In this document: positions 1 through 7,549 of the stretch, in pieces
Numbering within the stretch: the first letter of the stretch is position 1
How the letters are laid out: every line of letters begins with the position of its first letter
NCBI RefSeq assembly: GCF_003732425.1
Contig: NZ_MOBX01000002.1
Coordinates: 186,001-250,000 of the forward strand
DNA length: 64,000 nucleotides
From: Pseudomonas fluorescens
GTDB taxonomy: Bacteria; Pseudomonadota; Gammaproteobacteria; Pseudomonadales; Pseudomonadaceae
Direction: 5' to 3'
Translations under genes and position numbers: made by a program
The notes under the pieces: generated by a model
Databases searched by the model: none
What the model saw: only the letters and a program-made list of their open reading frames with translations
What the model was told of the DNA's origin: nothing

Positions 1-290
1 AGGTTTTCTTCCACGGTCAGCCGTCCGAAGATTTCCCGGCCTTGCGGCACGTAGGCGATCCCGGCGTGAACGCGCTGGTGCGGCTTGAAGGTGGTGATCG
101 GTTTACCCTCCCAGTTCACCGCACCTTCTTTGGCCGGCAGCAGGCCCATCAGGCATTTGAGCAGGGTGGTCTTGCCCACGCCGTTACGGCCGAGCAGGCA
201 GGTGACTTCGCCGACCTTCACATCGAAAGACAGGCCTCGGAGGATGTGGCTACCGCCGTAGTACTGGTGCAGCTTGTCGACTTGCAGCAT
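1..290 (-). CDS. urtE: Urea ABC transporter ATPase UrtE (partial)
   Basis: Second ATPase of the high-affinity urea importer; it would power UrtB/UrtC at the inner membrane. Only the first 96 or so residues are inside the window; the C-terminal half with the ABC signature and Walker B lies beyond position 1. Visible are the start MLQVDKLHQYYGG, Walker A GRNGVGKTT at residues 34-42 and the block YVPQGREIF near residue 82, which is typical of the LivF/UrtE branch. It follows urtD after a spacer of about 120 bp that holds a REP pair, so it is the last gene of urtABCDE. The paralogue LivF is the main alternative, but the four urt genes upstream settle the call. Confidence 0.93.
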   Translation of the reverse strand, partial: MLQVDKLHQYYGGSHILRGLSFDVKVGEVTCLLGRNGVGKTTLLKCLMGLLPAKEGAVNWEGKPITTFKPHQRVHAGIAYVPQGREIFGRLTVEEN

Positions 291-313
291 GTTCAAAATC
301 TCCCGAAATCCTC

Positions 314-399
314 TGTAGGAGCTGCCGAAGGCTGCGATCTTTTGATCTTCTTTTTGAAGAGCAAGATCAAAAGATCGCAGCCTTCGGCAGCTCCTACAC
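314..399. repeat. REP pair (REPIN), family A
   Basis: Two inverted copies of the element that begins TGTAGGAGCTGCCGAAGGCT and continues GCGATCTTTTGATC, separated by a short loop. It sits between urtD and urtE inside the operon and could form a long RNA hairpin in the transcript. The same element recurs near 39.1, 44.7, 53.2 and 63.6 kb. Confidence 0.93.
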
Positions 400-411
400 A
401 GGACAAAATCT

Positions 412-1281
412 TCAGCGGCCGAGGTAGACCTCGATCACGCGCTCGTTTTCCTGCACCTGCTCAAGCGAGCCTTCCGCCAAAACGCTACCCTGGTGCAGCA
501 CAGTCACGTGGTCGGCAATCGAGCCGACAAAGCCCATGTCATGCTCGACCACCATCAACGAATGCTTGCCTGCCAGGCTCTTGAACAGTTCAGCCGTGAA
601 CTCGGTTTCCGCATCGGTCATGCCCGCCACCGGCTCATCGAGCAGCAGCAGTTGCGGGTCCTGCATCAGCAACATGCCGATCTCGAGAAACTGCTTCTGA
701 CCATGCGAGAGCAGCCCGGCCTGACGATTGACCGAGGTGGTCAGGCGAATCGTCTCCAGCACTTCGCTGATCCGGTCTTTCTGCTCGCCACTGAGGCGCG
801 CACGCAAACTGGCCCACACCGACTTGTCGGTTTTCTGCGCCAGTTCCAGGTTTTCAAACACGCTCAGCGCTTCGAACACCGTCGGCTTCTGAAACTTGCG
901 ACCGATGCCGGCCTGAGCGATTTGCACTTCGCTCATCTGCGTCAGGTCGAGGGTTTCACCGAACCAGGCCTTGCCATGACTGGGCCGGGTCTTGCCGGTG
1001 ATCACGTCCATCAGCGTGGTTTTGCCCGCGCCGTTGGGGCCGATGATGCAGCGCAATTCACCAACGCCGATGTATAGGTTGAGATTGTTCAGTGCGCGAA
1101 AGCCATCGAAGCTGACGCTGATGTCTTCCAGTGTGAGGATCGTGCCGTGGCGGGTATCCAGCCCCGGGCCGACCCGCTGGCCGAGGCCGATGGAATCGCG
1201 ACTGGTGCCTTCGTCCTTGTTCGGTTCCACGGGAAAAAAGGCCGGTTCCAACATGAATTCAGCGCTCGCCGTGACTCTCAT
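412..1281 (-). CDS. urtD: Urea ABC transporter ATPase UrtD
   Basis: First ATPase subunit of the urea importer, 289 residues. Walker A GPNGAGKTT lies at residues 81-89. Further on come the ABC signature region LSHGQKQFLEIGMLL and Walker B LLLLDEPVAGM, followed by a conserved switch His in VVEHDMGF. About 45 extra residues precede the ABC core, somewhat more than in LivG paralogues. The ATG overlaps the urtC stop (ATGA) and has GAGGTG in front, which supports the start and tight translational coupling. The context of urtA, urtB and urtC makes urea rather than branched amino acids the likely substrate. Confidence 0.95.
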   Translation of the reverse strand: MRVTASAEFMLEPAFFPVEPNKDEGTSRDSIGLGQRVGPGLDTRHGTILTLEDISVSFDGFRALNNLNLYIGVGELRCIIGPNGAGKTTLMDVITGKTRPSHGKAWFGETLDLTQMSEVQIAQAGIGRKFQKPTVFEALSVFENLELAQKTDKSVWASLRARLSGEQKDRISEVLETIRLTTSVNRQAGLLSHGQKQFLEIGMLLMQDPQLLLLDEPVAGMTDAETEFTAELFKSLAGKHSLMVVEHDMGFVGSIADHVTVLHQGSVLAEGSLEQVQENERVIEVYLGR

Positions 1282-2357
1282 TGTTCACCTCGTTTCTTCA
1301 GCAGACCGATCACGCCTTTGGGCAAGTACAGCGTCACGACGATGAACAGCGCGCCGAGGAAGAACAGCCAGTATTCGGGGAAAGCCACGGTGAACCAGCT
1401 CTTCATGCCGTTGACCACACCGGCGCCGAGCAGCGGGCCGATCAGCGTGCCGCGACCGCCGAGCGCTACCCACACCGCCGCTTCGATGGAGTTGGTCGGC
1501 GACATTTCGCTGGGGTTGATGATGCCCACTTGCGGCACGTACAACGCACCGGCCAGGCCACACAACACCGCACTCAACACCCACACAAACAACTTGAAAC
1601 CGCGCGGGTCGTAGCCGCAGAACATCAAACGGTTCTCGGCATCGCGCAACGCCGTGAGCACGCGACCGAACTTGCTCTGCGCCAGGCGCCAGCCGATGAA
1701 CAGACTCGCCACCAGCAACAACACCGTGGCCAGAAACAGCACCGCACGGGTGCCCGGTTCAGTGATGCCGAAACCGAGAATCGTGCGGAAATTGGTAAAG
1801 CCGTTATTACCGCCAAACCCGGTCTCGTTGCGGAAAAACAGGAGCATGCCGGCGAAGGTCAGGGCCTGGGTCATGATCGAGAAATACACGCCTTTGATCC
1901 GCGAACGGAAGGCGAAGAAGCCGAACACCAGCGCCAGCAACCCCGGCGCTAACACCACCAGACACATCGCCCAGATGAAGCTGCTGGTGCCAGTCCAGTA
2001 CCACGGCAATTCGCTCCACGACAGGAAGGTCATGAACGCCGGCAAGCCATCACCGGCGGCCTGACGCATCAGGTACATGCCCATCGCATAACCGCCGAGG
2101 GCGAAGAACAGACCGTGGCCCAGCGACAGCAGACCGGCGTAACCCCAGACCAGATCGAGCGCCAAGGCGACGATTGCGTAGCAGAGGATTTTGCCGACCA
2201 GCGTCAGCGTGTAGGCCGAGACCGACAGCGCATTGTCCGCTGGCAACAGTGACAGCAGCGGCAGAGCAATCAGCAGCGCAAGAATCACCGCGCCAACCGC
2301 GATGGTGACTTTCGGCCCGGCCTTTTGTGTGGCCGTGACTAACAGAGGCTGGTTCAT
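1278..2357 (-). CDS. urtC: Urea ABC transporter permease UrtC
   Basis: Inner-membrane permease of the urea importer, 359 residues, LivM-like. Hydrophobic segments cover most of the chain from about residue 17, with conserved blocks such as LDLVWGYAGLLSLGHGLFFALG (residues near 85, shown only in part as LLSLGHGLFF) and RDAENRLMFCGYDP. It pairs with UrtB to form the channel energised by UrtD and UrtE. The start codon shares one base with the urtB stop (TGATG) and the stop overlaps urtD, so the three are translated as one unit. Confidence 0.95.
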   Translation of the reverse strand: MNQPLLVTATQKAGPKVTIAVGAVILALLIALPLLSLLPADNALSVSAYTLTLVGKILCYAIVALALDLVWGYAGLLSLGHGLFFALGGYAMGMYLMRQAAGDGLPAFMTFLSWSELPWYWTGTSSFIWAMCLVVLAPGLLALVFGFFAFRSRIKGVYFSIMTQALTFAGMLLFFRNETGFGGNNGFTNFRTILGFGITEPGTRAVLFLATVLLLVASLFIGWRLAQSKFGRVLTALRDAENRLMFCGYDPRGFKLFVWVLSAVLCGLAGALYVPQVGIINPSEMSPTNSIEAAVWVALGGRGTLIGPLLGAGVVNGMKSWFTVAFPEYWLFFLGALFIVVTLYLPKGVIGLLKKRGEQ

Positions 2358-3859
2358 CAGTCGATCACCCGTCCTTTCAGTGCGAAGAGGCCTTGCGGAC
2401 GTTTCTGGATAAACAGAATGATCAGCGCGAGGATCAGGATTTTGCCGAGCACCGCACCGATCTGCGGTTCGAGAATCTTGTTGGCGATGCCCAGGCCGAA
2501 GGCCGCGAGCACGCTACCGGCCAACTGGCCGACGCCGCCGAGCACCACCACCAGGAACGAGTCGATGATGTAGCTCTGGCCGAGGTCCGGGCCGACGTTG
2601 CCGATCTGGCTCAGCGCCACGCCGCCCAATCCGGCGATGCCCGAACCGAGGCCGAAAGCGAGCATATCGACGCGCCCGGTCGGCACGCCGCAGCAGGCCG
2701 CCATGTTGCGGTTCTGGGTGACGGCGCGAACGTTGAGGCCGAGGCGGGTTTTGTTCAGCAGCAGCCAGGTCAGCACCACCACGAACAGGGCGAAGGCAAT
2801 GATGACGATGCGGTTGTACGGCAGCACCAGATTCGGCAGCACCTGAATACCACCCGACAGCCACGCCGGGTTGGCGACTTCAACGTTCTGCGCGCCGAAC
2901 AACAGGCGCACCAGTTGAATCAGCATCAGGCTGATGCCCCAGGTGGCGAGCAGGGTTTCCAGAGGTCGGCCGTAGAGGTGGCGAATCACCGTACGTTCCA
3001 GGGCCATGCCGATCGCCGCCGTGACAAAAAACGCCACTGGCAGGGCGATCAGCGGATAGAACTCGATGGCCTGCGGTGCGTAGCGCTGGAACATCAACTG
3101 CACCACGTACGTCGAGTAGGCGCCGAGCATCAGCATCTCGCCGTGGGCCATGTTGATCACGCCGAGCAGGCCGAAGGTGATTGCCAGACCGAGCGCTGCC
3201 AACAGCAGAATCGAACCGAGCGACATGCCACTGAACGCCTGACCGAGCACTTCGCCGATCAACAGTTTGCGTTTGACCTGGGCGAGGCTGGTTTCGGCGG
3301 CGGTACGTACGCCGGCATCGCTTTCGACGCCGGGTTCGAGCAAACCTTCAAGGCGTGTGCGTGCCAGTGGGTCGCCGGTTTCGCCGAGCAGGCGTACTGC
3401 CGCGAGGCGCACGGCCGGGTCGGTATCGACCAGTTGCAGATTGGCCAGCGCCAGGCTGAGGGCGGCGTGGACGCTTTCGTCTTTTTCGCCAGCCAGTTGC
3501 TGGTCGAGGAATTTCAGCTGCGCGGGTTTCGCGCTTTTCTGCAATTGCTGCGCGGCACTCAGACGGATTTTGGCGTCGGCGGCGAGCAATTGGTGGCTGG
3601 CCATGGCGGTGTCGATCAGACCCCGCAGGCGATTGTTCAGGCGCAGGGTTTTCGCTTGGCCGTCGATGGTCAACTCGCCTTGTTGCAGGGCGTTGATCAG
3701 TTCGATACGGGCCGGATCGGGCTGCGCGGCCCAGGTTTCCAGGAGTTTGGCCTGTTGCATGGGATTGGCCGCGACGAAGTCTTCGGCATCGCCGGCGTGG
3801 GCGAGCATCGGCAGCAACAGTGCGATGGCACAGATAAAGCGGTAGAGAGCAGTGGGCAT
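2357..3859 (-). CDS. urtB: Urea ABC transporter permease UrtB
   Basis: Second permease of the urea importer, 500 residues from the chosen start MPTALYRF, which has AAGGCGA about 8 bases upstream. An in-frame ATG 24 bases earlier (3883) would add eight residues. A signal-like segment ends near residue 22 (MLAHAG). A helical, Leu- and Ala-rich region of about 180 residues follows, then a LivH-like membrane domain from about residue 215 with the block GVINMAHGEMLMLGAY. The long N-terminal extension roughly doubles the subunit compared with LivH and is, from family knowledge, common in UrtB. It is followed directly by urtC. Confidence 0.94.
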   Translation of the reverse strand: MPTALYRFICAIALLLPMLAHAGDAEDFVAANPMQQAKLLETWAAQPDPARIELINALQQGELTIDGQAKTLRLNNRLRGLIDTAMASHQLLAADAKIRLSAAQQLQKSAKPAQLKFLDQQLAGEKDESVHAALSLALANLQLVDTDPAVRLAAVRLLGETGDPLARTRLEGLLEPGVESDAGVRTAAETSLAQVKRKLLIGEVLGQAFSGMSLGSILLLAALGLAITFGLLGVINMAHGEMLMLGAYSTYVVQLMFQRYAPQAIEFYPLIALPVAFFVTAAIGMALERTVIRHLYGRPLETLLATWGISLMLIQLVRLLFGAQNVEVANPAWLSGGIQVLPNLVLPYNRIVIIAFALFVVVLTWLLLNKTRLGLNVRAVTQNRNMAACCGVPTGRVDMLAFGLGSGIAGLGGVALSQIGNVGPDLGQSYIIDSFLVVVLGGVGQLAGSVLAAFGLGIANKILEPQIGAVLGKILILALIILFIQKRPQGLFALKGRVID

Positions 3860-3896
3860 AGTCAGTCGCCTTGACGCGGACATTGTCGGATCGAGC

Positions 3897-4034
3897 TTTT
3901 GTGGCGAGGGGATTTATCCCCGATGGGTTGCGAAGCAGCCCCTAGTCCAGCAGTCGCGGTGTATCAGATTGATCGCGTCGACTGATTTCGCGACTGCTTC
4001 GCAGCCGATCGGGGATAAATCCCCTCACCACAAA
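3897..4034. repeat. Inverted repeat pair, family D (gaggggatttatccccgatggg type)
   Basis: Two inverted arms containing GTGGCGAGGGGATTTATCCC and its complement GGGATAAATCCCCTCACCAC, about 138 bp overall, in the urtA-urtB spacer. It is a different sequence family from the other REP pairs in the window. In the urt transcript it could form a hairpin between urtA and urtB and lower expression of the distal genes. Confidence 0.88.
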
Positions 4035-4096
4035 AACTCACTCCCACGGGGGATTGTGTCGGGCCGATAATCCTCGTCAGCCCGGCATCCAGTGAC

Positions 4097-5362
4097 TCAG
4101 TTGCTCTTCACCGCATAATCCGGCTTCTTGTCGTTGCCCTGAATGAACGGGCTCCAAGGCTGCGCGCGGATCGGCCCTTCGGTCTGCCACACGACGTTGA
4201 ACTGACCGTCGCTCTGGATCTCGCCGATCATCACCGGTTTGTGCAGGTGGTGGTTGGTCTTGTCCATGGTCAGGGTGTAACCCGACGGCGCGGCAAAGGT
4301 CTGGCCGGCGAGGGCTTCGCGGACTTTGTCGACGTCAGTGGATTTGGCTTTCTCAACCGCTTGCGCCCACATGTGGATGCCGACGTAAGTGGCTTCCATC
4401 GGGTCGTTGGTCACGGCTTTGTCCGCGCCCGGCAGGTTGTGTTTCTTCGCGTAGGCCTTCCAGTCAGCGACGAATTTCTTGTTCTGCGGGTTCTCTACCG
4501 ACTCGAAGTAGTTCCACGCTGCCAGGTTGCCCACCAGCGGTTTGGTGTCGATGCCACGCAGTTCTTCTTCGCCGACCGAGAACGCCACAACCGGTACGTC
4601 GGTGGCTTTCAGGCCCTGGTTGGCCAGCTCTTTGTAGAACGGCACGTTGGAGTCACCGTTGACCGTCGAGATGACAGCAGTCTTGCCGCCCGCCGAGAAT
4701 TTTTTGATGTTGGCGACGATGGTTTGATAGTCGCTGTGACCGAACGGCGTGTAGACCTCTTCGATGTCCTTGTCGGCCACACCTTTGGAGTGCAGGAACG
4801 AACGCAGGATCTTGTTGGTGGTGCGCGGGTAGACGTAGTCGGTGCCGAGCAGGAAGTAGCGCTTGGCGCTGCCGCCTTCTTCACTCATCAAATATTCAAC
4901 CGCCGGGATTGCTTGCTGGTTCGGCGCGGCGCCGGTGTAGAAGACGTTCGGCGACATTTCTTCGCCTTCGTATTGCACCGGGTAGAACAGCAGACCGTTG
5001 AGCTCTTCGAACACCGGCAACACCGATTTACGCGACACCGAAGTCCAGCAGCCGAACACCACGGCGACCTTGTCCTGGGTCAGTAACTGCCGGCCCTTTT
5101 CGGCGAACAGTGGCCAGTTGGATGCAGGGTCAACCACCACCGGTTCCAGCATCTTGCCGTTGACGCCGCCCTTGGCGTTGATCTCGTCGATGGTCATCAG
5201 CGCCATGTCTTTGAGCGACGTTTCGGAGATCGCCATGGTGCCGGACAACGAATGCAGAATCCCGACCTTGATGGTCTCGGCGGCCTGGACAGTCCAGGTC
5301 ATGCCCATCGCGGCAATGGATGCCGAGAGTGTGAAAGCCTTGATCAAACTGCGACGCTTCAT
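4097..5362 (-). CDS. urtA: Urea ABC transporter substrate-binding protein UrtA
   Basis: Periplasmic urea-binding protein, 421 residues. A signal peptide with a positively charged start (MKRRSLIKAF) probably ends after VQAA near residue 28. The mature chain begins ETIKVGILHSLSGTMAIS, the usual opening of type 1 solute-binding proteins of this family, and the blocks VFGCWTSVSRKSVLPVFE and NVFYTGAAPNQQ are typical of UrtA/AmiC-like urea or amide binders. It is the promoter-proximal gene, separated from urtB by about 240 bp of repeat. A sigma-54 type promoter about 65 bases upstream fits nitrogen control. Confidence 0.95.
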   Translation of the reverse strand: MKRRSLIKAFTLSASIAAMGMTWTVQAAETIKVGILHSLSGTMAISETSLKDMALMTIDEINAKGGVNGKMLEPVVVDPASNWPLFAEKGRQLLTQDKVAVVFGCWTSVSRKSVLPVFEELNGLLFYPVQYEGEEMSPNVFYTGAAPNQQAIPAVEYLMSEEGGSAKRYFLLGTDYVYPRTTNKILRSFLHSKGVADKDIEEVYTPFGHSDYQTIVANIKKFSAGGKTAVISTVNGDSNVPFYKELANQGLKATDVPVVAFSVGEEELRGIDTKPLVGNLAAWNYFESVENPQNKKFVADWKAYAKKHNLPGADKAVTNDPMEATYVGIHMWAQAVEKAKSTDVDKVREALAGQTFAAPSGYTLTMDKTNHHLHKPVMIGEIQSDGQFNVVWQTEGPIRAQPWSPFIQGNDKKPDYAVKSN

Positions 5363-5427
5363 TGTGCGATCTCCATGAACGTTTGAAGTTTTTTTGGTTG
5401 GCAGATGCGGACGACTGAAGGGTGTTT

Positions 5428-5444
5428 TGCAAGGGCTGTGCCCG
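5428..5444 (-). promoter_or_regulatory. Sigma-54 (RpoN) promoter of urtA
   Basis: On the minus strand the sequence CGGGCACAGCCCTTGCA contains GG and GC exactly ten bases apart, the defining -24/-12 spacing, and is close to the consensus TGGCAC-N5-TTGCW. It lies about 66 bases before the urtA ATG, which puts the transcript start near 5416. Nitrogen-limitation control through NtrC is inferred from the substrate. A perfect CGCAGA-G-TCTGCG palindrome at 5486-5498 sits about 70-80 bases upstream of the predicted start, where an enhancer-binding activator could dock. Confidence 0.65.
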
Positions 5445-5551
5445 GTCGGGTTTTGGCAAGAAAATGTCGTGTTAGAGCGCTTGTACGCAGAGTCTGCGCA
5501 CCATGAGGGGACGTGTGATGGGGGGTGGTGCGAGGAAGTGCTTCATTGTGG

Positions 5552-5570
5552 TGCTGCCGCGCAGCGGCAG
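5552..5570. terminator. Strong hairpin after the knot-like gene
   Basis: GCTGCCGC-GCA-GCGGCAGC forms a perfect 8-bp stem with a 3-base loop 15 bases past the stop of the small gene on the minus strand. There is no clear T-run, so it may act as an RNA-stabilising end or a weak terminator. Confidence 0.4.
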
Positions 5571-5585
5571 CGATATCGTGCAGAA

Positions 5586-5885
5586 TCAGTTCACGCCGGG
5601 GAATGAGTCGACGTACTGGATGGTGAAGTCAGGGAAGGAGTCGACGATCTGGATTTTATAATCCGGGAAGCTGTCGACCGTTTTCCATTTGCCTGCCGAA
5701 TCCGGAAACGAGTCGACCTTTTTCACCTTCAAGTCTGGAAACGAATTGACGACCTTCACCTTGTAATCGGGGAAGCTGTCGACAAATTTGATATTGCCGT
5801 AAATCCGCGAGACGTCGACGTTGGTATCGGCCAGCGCCGCACCGCTAGCCAACATCAACAACGACAGTGCAACTGCTTTGAACAT
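5586..5885 (-). CDS. Exported VDSFPD-repeat protein, probable 7(1) septoil knot family
   Basis: 99-residue protein of unknown role. The start MFKAVALSLLML is preceded by AGGA eight bases upstream; another ATG nine bases earlier is possible. A signal peptide ends at about residue 19 (GAALA before DTN). The mature 80 residues consist almost entirely of six short repeats with the core VDSFPD or VNSFPD, each followed by a beta-strand-like stretch such as YKVKV, LKVKK or FTIQY. I associate this pattern, from memory, with small all-beta proteins predicted to form a 7(1) torus knot; that link is an inference and not visible in the sequence itself. It stands alone between urtA and the copper operon. 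Confidence 0.7.
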   Translation of the reverse strand: MFKAVALSLLMLASGAALADTNVDVSRIYGNIKFVDSFPDYKVKVVNSFPDLKVKKVDSFPDSAGKWKTVDSFPDYKIQIVDSFPDFTIQYVDSFPGVN

Positions 5886-5974
5886 GACACTCATCCTGAG
5901 ATTGGAAGGTGTGCAGTCTAATGCAGGGAGCATGTGTTGCGGGAGGCGCCGCTCCGATGCAGGAGCGGGCTGAT

Positions 5975-7354
5975 TCAGGATGAAGTCGAGGCCGGTTTGG
6001 TTTGCCCACCCAGTCGTGACAACAACAGTCGATCCAGCAACCACACCACCACCAGCGAAGCCCCTACCAGCGGAAACACCACCGCCAGCGCCAACATGAT
6101 CACCACGCCGGTTTTCCATTTCGGTAAATCATGGCGCAGCGGCGGTACTCCGAATTTGCCTTGTGGCCGACGCTTCCACCAGATCACCACGCCGCTGACG
6201 GCGCTGAGCAGGATCATCAGGCAGATCAGCAGCACGACAATCTGGTTGAAGGTGCCGAACATCTTGCCCTCGTGGAGCATCACGCCGATCTCAGTGGCGC
6301 GGGCGACGGTGCCGTATTGCTCGAAGCGCACATCGGCGAGGACCGTGCCGGTGTACTGGTCGACATGCAGGGTCGCGTCGTTACGCGGGTCATCGGCGAA
6401 CACGGCGATGGTGAACACACCGGTGGCGGTGGTCGGCAGGGTGATGCTGTAACCCGGCTCGACCTTGCGCTGGGTCGCTATGTTTTGCACGTCTTGCAGG
6501 CTGATGACGGGTGCTGCGGGGCCAGCGTTGCTGGCGCCGTGGTTCATGTGTTCAGCGTGGTCGCCGGACATCGGCATCGGTGTGTTTTCCATCGCCCAGG
6601 GCACGGTCTGGCGGGTGGCGGTGTTGAGGGTTCGCGCCTCGACGTCGGAGGTCGGCACGTTGTCCCACATCGCCGCCGGGAACACGTTCCACACCTGGGC
6701 GTATTGCTTGCCCCAGAAACCGGTCCAGGTCATGCCGCTGAGCAACATCACCAGCAGCAAAGTCGCGCCCCAGAACCCGGTGACCGCGTGCAGATCACGC
6801 CACAACACGCGGCCGCGACTGTTTAGCCGTGGCCACAAAATGCCCGCCGCCTGACCGCGCGGCCACCACAGGAACAGGCCGGACACCACCAGCACCACGC
6901 CCCAGCCGGCGGCCATTTCGATGAGCCGATCACCAACGGTGCCGATCATCAATTCGCCGTGGATGGCGCGGGCGATGGCTTGCAGATTCTGCTTGGCATC
7001 CTGCTCGCCGAGGATGTCGCCGTGGTACGGATCGACGAACACGTTGAGTTCGTGGCCGGCGTTTTTCACCACGAATTGTGCGCTGCGCTCGGCATTCACT
7101 GGCGGCAGATATTGGGTGATCTGGCCTTGTGGATAAGCGCTTTTTACCCGTTGCAGCAGGTCATCGGCCGGGACGCTGTGATGACCGGCGGGGACGTTGA
7201 GCAAGCTGCTGTACATCAGTGAGTCGAGCTGCGGTTTGAACAGGTAGATGATGCCGGTCAAGGCCAGCATCACCATAAATGGGGCGACGAACAGGCCGGC
7301 GTAAAAATGCCAACGCCAGGCCAGGTTGTAGAAATTCGGTTTGGGCTGTTTCAT
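5975..7354 (-). CDS. PepSY-associated membrane protein of the copper operon
   Basis: 459-residue inner-membrane protein with PepSY_TM architecture. The start MKQPKPNFYNLAWRWHFYAG has GGAG eight bases upstream; a longer frame is open to 7405. The first membrane segment follows directly (APFMVMLALTGIIYLF), with others near residue 150 (GWGVVLVVSGLFLWW), near 190 and towards the C-terminus (LICLMILLSAVSGVVIWW). His- and Met-rich residues occur in the periplasmic loop (MPMSGDHAEHMNHG), which suits metal handling. Such proteins often accompany TonB receptors and may reduce or pass on the metal. It is the last gene of the copper operon, about 195 bp after oprC with a REP pair between. Confidence 0.85.
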   Translation of the reverse strand: MKQPKPNFYNLAWRWHFYAGLFVAPFMVMLALTGIIYLFKPQLDSLMYSSLLNVPAGHHSVPADDLLQRVKSAYPQGQITQYLPPVNAERSAQFVVKNAGHELNVFVDPYHGDILGEQDAKQNLQAIARAIHGELMIGTVGDRLIEMAAGWGVVLVVSGLFLWWPRGQAAGILWPRLNSRGRVLWRDLHAVTGFWGATLLLVMLLSGMTWTGFWGKQYAQVWNVFPAAMWDNVPTSDVEARTLNTATRQTVPWAMENTPMPMSGDHAEHMNHGASNAGPAAPVISLQDVQNIATQRKVEPGYSITLPTTATGVFTIAVFADDPRNDATLHVDQYTGTVLADVRFEQYGTVARATEIGVMLHEGKMFGTFNQIVVLLICLMILLSAVSGVVIWWKRRPQGKFGVPPLRHDLPKWKTGVVIMLALAVVFPLVGASLVVVWLLDRLLLSRLGGQTKPASTSS

Positions 7355-7407
7355 CACGTGTGCTCCGCTTGGCTTGGATCTTCTAGTTGTCTGTCTGAAC
7401 TGCACAT

Positions 7408-7513
7408 CGTGGCGAGGGAGCTTGCTCCCGCTGGCCTGCGAAGCAGGCCTTGCTCTTGTGTTTAAGAGCGGGGGGCGCTGCGCGCCCCAGCGGGAGCAAG
7501 CTCCCTCGCCACA
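7408..7513. repeat. REP pair, family C
   Basis: Inverted arms GTGGCGAGGGAGCTTGCTCC and GGAGCAAGCTCCCTCGCCAC, with an inner GC-rich palindrome, lie between the TonB receptor and the PepSY gene. It is the only copy of this family in the window. Confidence 0.88.
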
Positions 7514-7549
7514 AAGGCAGTGTTCACACCGGGAATTTCTCGCGGTGGT

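Noticed and set aside
2393..3874. 493-codon frame on the plus strand opposite urtB
   Set aside because: Antisense shadow of a high-GC gene; composition (Gln, His, Ala rich) and lack of any motif contrast with the clear UrtB on the other strand.
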